Source: Burkholderiales bacterium (GTDB lineage Bacteria; Pseudomonadota; Gammaproteobacteria; Burkholderiales; Burkholderiaceae_C). Taken from it: DNA of 14,302 nucleotides. The stretch is from positions 1 through 14,302 of the forward strand of contig JAGWTL010000032.1 of NCBI GenBank assembly GCA_028869035.1, in the 5' to 3' direction. A program made the position numbers and the translations under genes. Numbering within the stretch: the first letter of the stretch is position 1; every line of letters starts with the position of its first letter. Positions 7,508 to 14,302 of this stretch are shown here, one piece after another. The notes beneath the pieces are model-generated. The model saw nothing but the letters and a program-made list of their open reading frames with translations. It had not been told where the DNA came from and did no database searches.

Positions 7508-9660
7508 GCCGCTGGTCAGCCAGCCTGCGCTGGCCTGCCGGCGCCGATGGCGTGGTCCTCGTGCTGGCCGCCATGCTCCTGCTGGCGCCGGCCCTCGGGG
7601 TCCCCAGTGAGCTGGTACTGCAGGACACCTTGAAATCGGCCCTGGTGGCTTTTGCCGCCCTGGGCGCGGCCCTGCTGCTGTGCTGGCACAACTTGCGCAC
7701 GCCGCAAGCGCTGCGCTGGCATTCGCTGCTGTGGCTGCCCCTGCTGCTGCTGGCCTGGGCCCTGGGCAGCATGGCCTGGTCACACACCTATCTGGCCGGG
7801 GTGGAGGCGGTGCGCTGGTTCATCTTTGCGCTGCTGCTGTGGCTCGGTCTCAACACCCTGACGCTGGAGCGTCTGACCCTGCTGGCCACGGGCATCCACT
7901 GGGGCGCGGTGCTGGCTTCGCTCTGGGTGGCGCTGCAGTTCTGGCTCGATCTGCGCTGGTTCCCGCAGCTGCCGCCACCGGGTTCGACTTTCCTGAACCG
8001 CAATTTCTACGCTGAATACGTGCTCAGCACCCTGCCGTTCTCGGTGCTGCTGGCGGCGCAGGCGCAGGGCAGGGCCCAGATCGCACTGCGGGTGTTCAGC
8101 ACCTCGTTCAATGCGCTGGCCCTGCTGCTGACGGGCACGCGTTCGGCTTTGCTGGCCCTGCTGGTGCTGGCGCCCGTGCTGGTTTTCATCCTGTGGCGCT
8201 ACCGCGGGCGCCTGGCGTTGGCACGCTGGCCGCGCGCCGACCGGATGCTGGCCGGCGCCATCGTTCTGGGCACGCTGCTCGGGCTGGGCAGCCTGCCGAC
8301 CGGCAACCCCTATCTCGCCAGCGAGGGCCTGGGGCTAACGGCGCTGGAACGCGCCTTTGTCCGGGGCCGGTCCCTGGCCGTGACCGCCGAATACAGCACA
8401 GGCTCGCCCAGCGTGCGCCTGCAGATGTGGCAGGCCACGCTGCGCCTGATCGCCGATCGTCCGCTGACGGGCGTTGGTGCCGGCGCCTGGGAGGTGGAAA
8501 TTCCCCTGTACCAGGCGGCCGGCGCCCAACTGGAAACCGATTACTACGTGCACAACGAATACCTGCAGCTGTTGGCCGAGTACGGCGCCGCCGGCTGGGT
8601 CTTCTCCCTGGCGCTGGGCTTCTACCTCTTGCGCGCCGCGCGCCGGACCTGGCAGGAAAGGACCGCAGAGGCAGCCGATCCGCAGGAATGGCCCTGGCGC
8701 GCCATGCTGCTGGCCAGCCTGCTGGGGCTCTTCATCGTCAGCGGCGCGGGCTTTCCCTGGCGACTGGCGGGCGCAGGCGCCCTGTTTGCGCTGAGCCTGG
8801 GCGCGCTGGCGGCCTCCGACCGGCGCCTGTGGCCCGATACCGCTGCCGCGGTCTTGCCCCGCCCACCGGGGCTGCGCCTGTCGCTGCTGGCCCTGACCGG
8901 GGCACTGCTGCTGGCGTTGGGACTCAGCGTGCTGGCCGTGGCCGCGGAAACCCGCCTGGTGCGTGCCGCGCAGCTGGCCTACGCGATCTCCTCGACCGGC
9001 GCCCCGGACGATCCGCGCTGGAAGACCACACGCCAGGAAATATTGCGCCTGGTGCGCGAGGGCGTGGCCCTGCATCCGCACTACCGCAAGATCACACCCC
9101 TGGTGGCTGACGAACTCGCTGCCTGGGGTGACTGGGAGAACGCACGCTGGATCTGGGCTTCGGTGCTGGAATCCCGCCCCTATGTCGTGGCCCTGCTGGC
9201 CAATCTGGCCCGGGCCAGCATCCACCTGGGTGAGCTGGACCAGGCCCAGGCCTATTACGACCGCGCCCTGGCCCTCAGGCCGGATGCGCCCAGCCTGCGC
9301 TCGGTCGAAATCATGTTGCTGCTACGCCGCGGCCAGGACAGTCAGGCCTTGACCCGGCTGCGCGAGCACCTGACCACCGGCCAGGTCGAACCTGATCTGA
9401 TCGAATACGCCTATGTGCTGGGTTTGCGGCGCAAGGACTTTGCCCTGGCTCTGGCGTCGCAGCGCCTGCGACGCGAACTGTGGCCGGACACCCGCATCGA
9501 CAGCTGGCTCAAGACCGCCATGGTCTATGCCGGTCCGGATCTGAAAGAGCACAAACGGGCACTGGAAGCCTTTCAGACCGCCTGGGAAGCGACCCCCGAG
9601 ACCCTGAGGCCCCAGGTGCGCCAGATGGTGCCGCCGGACTACCGCGGTCAGCTGCGCTGA
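7504..9660 (+). CDS. O-antigen ligase/PglL-like membrane protein with C-terminal TPR region
   Basis: This 718-residue protein has about ten to twelve hydrophobic segments between residues 17 and 481, then a soluble tail. It fits the WaaL/Wzy/PglL superfamily (Wzy_C), inner-membrane enzymes that transfer or polymerise lipid-linked glycans on the periplasmic side. Visible landmarks are STFLNRNFYAEYVLSTLPFS (161-180), TGTRSALLALL (210-220), RLQMWQATLRLIADRPLTGV (305-324) and the large-loop motif YYVHNEYLQLLAEYG (347-361), where His350 sits at the position found essential in characterised family members. The tail has a clear TPR helix pair at about 559-594 (NLARASIHLGELDQAQAYYD) and more helical repeats around it. 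The start overlaps the previous stop as ATGA, with GGGAG five bases upstream. O-antigen ligase, O-oligosaccharyltransferase and polymerase roles cannot be separated from sequence, and no glycan-synthesis genes lie nearby. Confidence 0.85.
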   Translation: MSRWSASLRWPAGADGVVLVLAAMLLLAPALGVPSELVLQDTLKSALVAFAALGAALLLCWHNLRTPQALRWHSLLWLPLLLLAWALGSMAWSHTYLAGVEAVRWFIFALLLWLGLNTLTLERLTLLATGIHWGAVLASLWVALQFWLDLRWFPQLPPPGSTFLNRNFYAEYVLSTLPFSVLLAAQAQGRAQIALRVFSTSFNALALLLTGTRSALLALLVLAPVLVFILWRYRGRLALARWPRADRMLAGAIVLGTLLGLGSLPTGNPYLASEGLGLTALERAFVRGRSLAVTAEYSTGSPSVRLQMWQATLRLIADRPLTGVGAGAWEVEIPLYQAAGAQLETDYYVHNEYLQLLAEYGAAGWVFSLALGFYLLRAARRTWQERTAEAADPQEWPWRAMLLASLLGLFIVSGAGFPWRLAGAGALFALSLGALAASDRRLWPDTAAAVLPRPPGLRLSLLALTGALLLALGLSVLAVAAETRLVRAAQLAYAISSTGAPDDPRWKTTRQEILRLVREGVALHPHYRKITPLVADELAAWGDWENARWIWASVLESRPYVVALLANLARASIHLGELDQAQAYYDRALALRPDAPSLRSVEIMLLLRRGQDSQALTRLREHLTTGQVEPDLIEYAYVLGLRRKDFALALASQRLRRELWPDTRIDSWLKTAMVYAGPDLKEHKRALEAFQTAWEATPETLRPQVRQMVPPDYRGQLR

Positions 9661-9666
9661 AGCCGC

Positions 9667-10581
9667 TCAGATGTCTTCGAGCAGCGCGTAGGGCAGGGGC
9701 AGCAGTTCCATCGCCGGCCCGCCGGCCTGACCCACCTGCAGGCTGGCGCCGGTGGCCGAGGTCTGCAGTGAAACGATGGCATCAAAGCCGCCGCCCGGCG
9801 CCGCCGCCGCCTGGGCCACGATGCCGCAGGGCTGGCTGGCATCGGCCGCATCGAAAATTTCCTGGCCAGCCTGCATACAGTCGGCACTGTGCGCCAGATA
9901 GCCGCGGCGCTTGAGCGTACCGCGGAACTGGCTGCGCGCGACGACCTCCTGGCCGGGGTAGCAGCCCTTCTTGAAATTGACGCCGCCGATCGATTCGTAG
10001 TTGAGCATCTGCGGCACCAGGGCCTCGAAGAGGGGCTGGCTCACGGTGGCCACGCCGCTGCGTACCTCGCCCCAGAGCCAGTCCTCGTGGCGCAGGGCCG
10101 GGCCGGCGGGCAGCGGCGTACCGGCTGGCGCCACCCAGAGCGCGCGCGGCACGCCGTCGGCCGGGTACAGGTGCACGAGGTGGGCGCCACCCAGTGCCTG
10201 GCTGGCCCAAGGCGGGGGCTCGCCGGGGGCCAGCGCTTGCAGCGCCGGCCCCGCCACGCCATGCAGGGACAGGCTGTCCGTGGCATCGCTGAGCTTGACC
10301 TTGGAGCGCAACACGAACATGGACAGGCGCTTGAGCGTGGACGCCAGCAGGTCGCGGCTGCAGACCAGCAGGATCTCGTTGTGGCTGCGCTTGAAGCCGA
10401 TGAAGCTGGCCTGCATCCGGCCTTTGGCCGAGCAGAAGGCGGCCAGGCGGGCTTCGGACAGGCCCAGCAGGGAAAAGTCCTGGGTCAGCTGGCCATGCAG
10501 GAATTTGGCGGCGTCCTCCCCCTCGGCGCGTATCACACCAAGATGGGGCAGGGGGGCAAAGCCGTTCAGGACGAGAGGCAT
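9667..10581 (-). CDS. ygfZ: YgfZ folate-binding protein (GcvT-like)
   Basis: This 304-residue protein is of the YgfZ/GcvT-related family. The diagnostic motif KGCYPGQE lies at 205-212 with the conserved Cys207, followed by the Arg-rich segment VVARSQFRGTLKRR. The N-terminal GEDAAKFLHGQLTQD (21-35) is also typical. In other bacteria YgfZ binds tetrahydrofolate and supports iron-sulfur enzymes, including those that modify tRNA; it acts in the cytoplasm. The gene converges with the ligase gene, leaving only six bases between the two stop codons, and diverges from mltG. No Shine-Dalgarno sequence precedes the ATG; a GATAAT lies just eight bases before it, which hints at a leaderless or very short-leader transcript. 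Confidence 0.94.
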   Translation of the reverse strand: MPLVLNGFAPLPHLGVIRAEGEDAAKFLHGQLTQDFSLLGLSEARLAAFCSAKGRMQASFIGFKRSHNEILLVCSRDLLASTLKRLSMFVLRSKVKLSDATDSLSLHGVAGPALQALAPGEPPPWASQALGGAHLVHLYPADGVPRALWVAPAGTPLPAGPALRHEDWLWGEVRSGVATVSQPLFEALVPQMLNYESIGGVNFKKGCYPGQEVVARSQFRGTLKRRGYLAHSADCMQAGQEIFDAADASQPCGIVAQAAAAPGGGFDAIVSLQTSATGASLQVGQAGGPAMELLPLPYALLEDI

Positions 10582-10628
10582 GGGGGTGAATTATCATCGT
10601 CCGCTGTACACATAGGATTCGTAGGGCT
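10582..10628. promoter_or_regulatory. Divergent promoter region between ygfZ and mltG
   Basis: Both genes must be driven from this 47-bp gap or from within each other. Leftward, GATAAT (minus strand of 10590-10595, 5 of 6 consensus) would start transcription about two bases before the ygfZ ATG; its -35 is poor. Rightward, TTATCA (10591-10596) and TAGGAT (10613-10618), 16 bases apart, give 4 of 6 matches each. The leftward -10 overlaps the rightward -35, so the two promoters might compete. Confidence 0.35.
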
Positions 10629-11615
10629 GTGAAATTCATCGCGTCGTTTTTGTTCCTGCTGGCCAGCCTGCTCTTTGCCGGCGCTGTCTGGTGGCTCCAG
10701 CAGCCCCTGGGCCTGAAGACCGAGACGGTGGAACTGACGGTCGAACCCGGCAGCTCCGCGCGCGCGGTGGTGCGGTCCCTGGTGCAGGGCGGGGTGCAGG
10801 TTGATCCGCAACTGCTCTACTGGTGGATCCGTCTCTCCGGCCAGGCGCGCCTGATCAAGGCGGGCAGCTACGAGATCGGTGGCGACCCGACGCCGCGCAC
10901 CCTCGTGGCCAAGCTGGTGCGTGGAGAAGTGGCCCAGCGCAGTGTGACGCTGCCCGAGGGCCTGACCTTCGGCCAGTGGCGTGAACTGCTGCGCAAGGCC
11001 GATCAGCTCAAACCCGATATCCAGGAGCTGAGTGACACCGCCGTCATGGAAAAACTGGGCCGTCCGGGTCAGCATCCGGAAGGCCGTTTTTTCCCGAACA
11101 CCTACACCTATGCCAAGGGTTCGAGTGACCTGGCCTTGCTGCGCCGTGCCCTGCAGGAGATGGACCAGCGCCTGGCGGCTGCCTGGGCCCAGCGCGCGCC
11201 CGACAGCCCGCTCAAGAGCCCGGACGAGGCCCTGATCCTGGCCAGCATCGTCGAGAAGGAAACCGGCCGCCCCTCGGACCGCAGGCAGATTTCCGGGGTC
11301 TTCAACAACCGCCTGCGCATCGGCATGCTGCTGCAGACCGACCCCACCGTGATCTACGGCCTGGGCGCCAGGTTCGACGGCAATCTGCGCAAGCGCGACC
11401 TGCAGACTGACAGCCCCTGGAACACCTACACCCGCTCCGGCCTGCCACCCACGCCCATCGCCATGCCCGGCCATGACGCACTGCTGGCGGCCGTGCAACC
11501 TGCCCAGACCCGGGCCCTGTATTTCGTGGCCCGAGGCGACGGCACGAGCGAGTTCAGCGCGACGCTGGAAGAACACAACCGCGCCGTGCGCAAATACCAG
11601 CTGGGACAGCGCTGA
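10629..11615 (+). CDS. mltG: Endolytic murein transglycosylase MltG
   Basis: This 328-residue protein has a single N-terminal membrane anchor (about residues 4-23, FIASFLFLLASLLFAGAVWW) with the rest in the periplasm, as in the YceG/MltG family. After a LysM-like region (about 33-105, including VEPGSSARAVVRSLVQGGV) comes the catalytic part with LPEGLTFGQW (108-117), EGRFFPNTYTY (151-161), ASIVEKETGRPSDR (205-218) and LQTDPTVIYGLG (235-246). One of the glutamates in IVEKET, most likely Glu209, is the catalytic acid. MltG cuts nascent peptidoglycan strands at the inner membrane and so sets glycan length. The start is GTG at 10629, chosen because it begins the anchor; the ribosome-binding site is weak (AGGA about 12 bases upstream). 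Its TGA is directly followed by the ATG of tmk. Confidence 0.95.
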   Translation: MKFIASFLFLLASLLFAGAVWWLQQPLGLKTETVELTVEPGSSARAVVRSLVQGGVQVDPQLLYWWIRLSGQARLIKAGSYEIGGDPTPRTLVAKLVRGEVAQRSVTLPEGLTFGQWRELLRKADQLKPDIQELSDTAVMEKLGRPGQHPEGRFFPNTYTYAKGSSDLALLRRALQEMDQRLAAAWAQRAPDSPLKSPDEALILASIVEKETGRPSDRRQISGVFNNRLRIGMLLQTDPTVIYGLGARFDGNLRKRDLQTDSPWNTYTRSGLPPTPIAMPGHDALLAAVQPAQTRALYFVARGDGTSEFSATLEEHNRAVRKYQLGQR

Positions 11616-12251
11616 ATGGCGGGGCTCTTCATCAGCTTCGAGGGCATCGACGGCGCCGGCAAATCGACCCATATCGAGGGCCTGGCCCAGGCCCTGCGCG
11701 CGCAGGGCCGCACGGTCACGCTCACGCGCGAACCCGGCGGCACCCCCCTGGCCGAAAAGCTCCGCACCCTGGTGCTCAACGACCCCATGGACGCGATGAC
11801 CGAAGCTCTGCTGGTCTTCGCTGCGCGGCGCGACCACCTGCAGCAACTGATCGAACCCGCGCTGGCCCGTGGTGACGTGGTGCTGTGCGACCGGTTCACC
11901 GACGCCACCTACGCCTACCAGGGCAGTGGCCGTGGTTTCGATGCGCAGGTGCTGCGCGTGCTCGAAGCCTGGGTCCAGGCCATGCCGGCCAGCACGGCCC
12001 TGCGCCAGCCCGACCTGACCGTGTGGTTCGACCTGGACCCGGCCATAGCCGCGCGGCGCCTGACCGGCGCGCGCGCGCCCGACAAGTTCGAGGCACAACC
12101 GGCGGACTTCTTCCGCCGTGTGGCACAGGGTTATGCCCAGCGCATGGCCCAGGATCCACAGCGTTTTGCCCGCATCGACGCCGCGCAAAGCCGTGAGGCC
12201 GTCTGGCAGGACGCACTGCAAGCCGTGAAAAACAGAGGGTGGCTGACATGA
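11616..12251 (+). CDS. tmk: Thymidylate kinase
   Basis: This 211-residue protein has the normal length for bacterial dTMP kinase, which phosphorylates dTMP to dTDP in dTTP synthesis. The P-loop is GIDGAGKST (residues 10-18, Lys16). TREPGGTP (37-44) holds the dTMP-binding Arg38. The DR[FYH] motif reads CDRFTDATYAYQG (91-103, Asp92-Arg93). The lid region has Arg147, Arg148 and Arg153 before DKFE (156-159); arginines in the lid rather than the P-loop match the E. coli-type (type II) enzyme. The start codon abuts the mltG stop with no gap, and the stop overlaps holB as ATGA, so expression is tied to both neighbours. Confidence 0.97.
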   Translation: MAGLFISFEGIDGAGKSTHIEGLAQALRAQGRTVTLTREPGGTPLAEKLRTLVLNDPMDAMTEALLVFAARRDHLQQLIEPALARGDVVLCDRFTDATYAYQGSGRGFDAQVLRVLEAWVQAMPASTALRQPDLTVWFDLDPAIAARRLTGARAPDKFEAQPADFFRRVAQGYAQRMAQDPQRFARIDAAQSREAVWQDALQAVKNRGWLT

Positions 12252-13234
12252 GTTCGCCGGCGCCATGGATTGCCTTGCAAAGCCAGCAGCTGCTGGCCCA
12301 GCGCGGCCATGCCTGGCTGCTGCAGGGTCCCTCGGGCCTGGGGCAGTACAGCCTGGGCCTGGCCCTGGTGCGGGCCTGGCTGTGCGAACAGGCGACGGAG
12401 CAGGGCGCCTGCGGCGCCTGCCCCTCCTGCCACGCCATTGATGTACGCACCCATGCCGACCTCTGCGTGCTCATGCCCGAGACCGTGATGCTGGAGCTGG
12501 GCTGGCCCCTGGACGAGAAATCCCAGAGCGACATCGACGACAAGAAGCGCAAGCCCAGCAAGGAAATCCGCATCGAGGCCATGCGCGACACCATCGAGTT
12601 CGCCCAGCGCACCAGCGCGCGCGGGCGCGGCAAGGCGGTGCTGGTCTACCCGGCAGAGCGCATGAACCATGTCACGGCCAATGCCCTGCTCAAGACGCTG
12701 GAAGAGCCGCCGGGCGCTGTGCGCTTCGTGCTCGCCAGCGAAGCCGCGCACCAGCTGCTGCCCACCATCCGCAGCCGCTGCCTGACCCATGCGATGAGCT
12801 GGCCGCAGGAACACGCGGCCTTGCCGTGGCTGCAGCAGCAGGGGATGACCGCCGACGATGCCCGCACCCTGCTGCGTGCCGCCGGTGGCCGGCCCGAGGA
12901 TGCCCTGCTTTTTGCCGCTTCCGGGCGCGACCCCAAAAGCTGGCGCGGCCTGCCGCGCGCCCTGCAGCGTGGTGAGCTTGGCGCCGTGGCCGACTGGAGC
13001 CCGGCCCAGCTGATCGATGCCCTGCACAAGCTCTGCCATGACCTCATGGCCCTGGGCACGGGCGCCGTACCGCGTTATTTCGAAAGCGGCGATCTGCCCT
13101 CTCCCCCGTCCTTGAGCGCGCTCAGTGCCTGGCAGCGCGAACTGGGGCGGGAAAGCCGCAGCGCCGAGCACCCCTTCAACACCGGCCTGATGATCGAAGC
13201 ACTTGTGAGCCGTGCCCAAACGGCTCTAAACTAG
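12248..13234 (+). CDS. holB: DNA polymerase III subunit delta'
   Basis: This 328-residue protein is the delta' subunit of the clamp loader, which puts the sliding clamp on primed DNA. Four cysteines, Cys46, Cys55, Cys58 and Cys61, form the family zinc-binding module. The P-loop position reads GPSGLGQYS (27-35) with Gln33 where DnaX has Lys, consistent with delta' not binding ATP. The sensor and arginine-finger segment is TIRSRC (173-178), and NALLKTLEEPP (145-155) is a strong family match. A charged stretch at about 88-108 (DEKSQSDIDDKKRKPSKEI) seems longer than in E. coli. I choose the ATG at 12248 because GAGGG lies about eight bases upstream and it gives the usual ATGA overlap with tmk; a GTG at 12239 would add three residues. 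Confidence 0.95.
   Translation: MSSPAPWIALQSQQLLAQRGHAWLLQGPSGLGQYSLGLALVRAWLCEQATEQGACGACPSCHAIDVRTHADLCVLMPETVMLELGWPLDEKSQSDIDDKKRKPSKEIRIEAMRDTIEFAQRTSARGRGKAVLVYPAERMNHVTANALLKTLEEPPGAVRFVLASEAAHQLLPTIRSRCLTHAMSWPQEHAALPWLQQQGMTADDARTLLRAAGGRPEDALLFAASGRDPKSWRGLPRALQRGELGAVADWSPAQLIDALHKLCHDLMALGTGAVPRYFESGDLPSPPSLSALSAWQRELGRESRSAEHPFNTGLMIEALVSRAQTALN
13203..13232 (+). promoter_or_regulatory. Candidate internal promoter for pilZ, possibly leaderless
   Basis: TTGTGA (13203-13208) and TAAACT (13227-13232) lie 18 bases apart with 4 of 6 consensus matches each. The -10 ends six bases before the pilZ ATG, so transcription would begin on or next to that codon. pilZ has no visible Shine-Dalgarno sequence, which fits. 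The match is modest. Confidence 0.25.
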
Positions 13235-13237
13235 ACC

Positions 13238-13600
13238 ATGTCCACCGCTCCCAGCAACACCCCCCGGCCCAGTGTCATCCAGCTGGCCATCAAGGAAAAG
13301 GCTGCGCTATATGCCGCTTACATCCCCTTGTTCACTGAGGGGGGCGTGTTCATCCCGACCACGCGCGAATACCACCTGGGCGATGATGTTTATGTGCTGA
13401 TGTCGCTTCCCGACGACAACCAGCGCTACCCGGTCGCCGGCAAGGTGGCCTGGGTGACCCCGGCCAAGGCGGCCGGCACACGGACCCAGGGCGTGGGCGT
13501 GCGCTTCCCATCCGACGAGAAGTCCCGCATGCTCAAGAACAAGATCGAAGAAATCCTGGGCTCACACCTGACCTCCGACCGCACCACGCAGACCATCTGA
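13238..13600 (+). CDS. pilZ: Type IV pilus assembly protein PilZ
   Basis: This 120-residue, single-domain PilZ protein resembles the original PilZ of Pseudomonas and Xanthomonas, which is needed for type IV pilus assembly and twitching. Key stretches are LAIKEKAALYAAYIPLF (16-32), EGGVFIPTTREYHLGDDV (34-51), PVAGKVAWVTP (65-75) and GVGVRF (85-90), ending in SDRTTQTI. It lacks the RxxxR and (D/N)xSxxG motifs that bind c-di-GMP in other PilZ domains, so it probably works by protein contact, as the pilus-type members do with PilB and FimX-like partners. It lies three bases after holB, the same position it has in Pseudomonas. No ribosome-binding site is visible; translation by coupling or from a leaderless message is possible. 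Confidence 0.93.
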   Translation: MSTAPSNTPRPSVIQLAIKEKAALYAAYIPLFTEGGVFIPTTREYHLGDDVYVLMSLPDDNQRYPVAGKVAWVTPAKAAGTRTQGVGVRFPSDEKSRMLKNKIEEILGSHLTSDRTTQTI

Positions 13601-13624
13601 GGCCTGCCGGGTGCTGCGCCTCAG
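13597..13624 (+). other. Inverted repeat between pilZ and tatD
   Basis: CTGAGGC (including the pilZ stop codon) and GCCTCAG form a perfect 7-bp stem around a 14-base loop, with a possible extra U-G pair at the base. A short pyrimidine-rich stretch with CCCTTTTG follows at 13637-13644. It could be a weak terminator or attenuator inside the operon, or an RNA-stability element. The long loop and the delayed T-run make it a poor intrinsic terminator. Confidence 0.3.
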
Positions 13625-13646
13625 GCGATTTCCGTGCCCTTTTGCC

Positions 13647-14302
13647 ATGTACACCGATTCCCATTGCCATCTGACCTTCCCGGAACTGAGGGAAGACCTG
13701 CCACGCATCCGCGAGGCCATGGCCGCAGCACAGGTGACGCGCGCCCTGTGCATCTGCACCACGCTGGAAGAGTTCGCCGATGTACACAGCCTGGCCCTGC
13801 AGCACGACAACTTCTGGGCGACGGTCGGCGTGCATCCGGACAACGAGGACGTGACCGAGCCCACGCTGGACGATCTGCTGAGCCGTGGCGGCCTGCCGCG
13901 CGTGATCGGCATCGGTGAAACCGGGCTGGACTACTACCGCCTGGGTGAACGCACCGTGGCCGACATGGCGTGGCAGCGCCAGCGTTTTCGCACCCATATC
14001 CGGGCCGCGCGCCAACTGGCCAAGCCCCTGGTCATCCACACCCGCAGCGCCTCCGACGACACGCTGAGCATCCTGCGGGAGGAAGGCGAAAACGGCTCGT
14101 CAGGTTCGGTCGGCGGTGTTTTTCACTGCTTCACGGAGACCATGGCCGTAGCTCGCGCGGCACTGGACCTGGGTTTCTACATCTCCTTTTCGGGCATCCT
14201 GACCTTCAAGAATGCCGCCGACCTGCGTGAAGTGGCCAGCTTCGTGCCCCTGGATCGCATGCTGATCGAGACCGACAGCCCGTATCTGGCGCCAGTGCCC
14301 TT
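13647..14302 (+). CDS. tatD: TatD-family DNase/metal-dependent hydrolase (3' partial)
   Basis: The frame is open to the end of the window, giving 218 residues of a family that is usually about 255-265, so the last 40 or so residues are missing. It is a TIM-barrel metallohydrolase with the full set of metal ligands visible: His6 and His8 (DSHCH), Glu91 (GIGETGLDYY), His131 (VIHTR), His160 (VFHCF) and Asp210 (ETDSPYL). TatD proteins are cytoplasmic nucleases with 3'-5' exonuclease activity, linked to DNA repair and RNA quality control. The start at 13647 places the first metal motif at the usual spot (MYTDSHCHL). There is no Shine-Dalgarno sequence. It follows pilZ by 46 bp, the standard order in this cluster. 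Confidence 0.95.
   Translation, partial: MYTDSHCHLTFPELREDLPRIREAMAAAQVTRALCICTTLEEFADVHSLALQHDNFWATVGVHPDNEDVTEPTLDDLLSRGGLPRVIGIGETGLDYYRLGERTVADMAWQRQRFRTHIRAARQLAKPLVIHTRSASDDTLSILREEGENGSSGSVGGVFHCFTETMAVARAALDLGFYISFSGILTFKNAADLREVASFVPLDRMLIETDSPYLAPVP

Noticed and set aside
5660..7783. A 707-codon open frame on the minus strand opposite the esterase and the fusion gene
   Set aside because: Its product is a low-complexity mix rich in Ala, Gly, Gln and His with no domain. Long antisense frames are expected when GC-rich codon usage removes stop codons, and the plus-strand genes here have clear active sites.
12067..12078. A 12-base alternating GC run that could favour Z-DNA
   Set aside because: It encodes part of the conserved Arg-rich lid of Tmk and is of a length expected in DNA this GC-rich.
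10566..12266. A 566-codon open frame on the minus strand opposite mltG and tmk
   Set aside because: It covers two unmistakable genes on the plus strand, has no recognisable motif and has the composition of a codon-bias shadow.

Overview
The window is dense, GC-rich bacterial chromosome with roughly 98% coding; the longest gap is about 120 bp. Gene content and order point to a betaproteobacterium of the order Burkholderiales, most likely the family Comamonadaceae. The pointers are the divergent ygfZ / mltG-tmk-holB-pilZ-tatD block, the HDOD and patatin genes, and the O-antigen-ligase-type protein with a TPR tail. The family assignment rests on protein resemblance and gene order, not on a marker gene. 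I see no rRNA, tRNA, insertion sequence, phage gene or CRISPR array.

Layout. (1) 1-2220: tex, cut at its 5' end by the window edge. (2) 2342-4454: a rightward group of an HDOD-domain protein, a patatin-like phospholipase and a 53-residue lipoprotein of the DUF3012 type. The 121-bp gap before it holds a terminator-like hairpin, a promoter-like pair of hexamers and a short palindrome over the -35 element. (3) 4473-5609, leftward: an iron-containing alcohol dehydrogenase. (4) 5669-9660: a rightward, tightly packed trio of an HSL-family esterase, a thioesterase-acetyltransferase fusion and a large membrane glycan ligase/polymerase with a TPR tail; the last two overlap by ATGA. (5) 9667-10581, leftward: ygfZ. 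(6) 10629-14302: rightward mltG, tmk, holB, pilZ and tatD, cut at the 3' end by the window edge.

How the genes work together. The last block is a conserved proteobacterial housekeeping cluster: cell-wall glycan release (MltG), dTTP synthesis (Tmk), the clamp-loader subunit delta' (HolB), type IV pilus assembly (PilZ) and a TatD nuclease. Gammaproteobacteria often have pabC just upstream of mltG; here the neighbour is the divergent folate-binding ygfZ. Tex acts in transcription and RNA-associated stress functions. The middle of the window holds accessory metabolic and envelope genes. The trio 5669-9660 is the least ordinary part, because an acyl-handling hydrolase, a thioesterase-GNAT fusion and a glycan ligase appear to be transcribed and translated together. 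I found no clear new defence or mobile system; most of the window is core chromosome.
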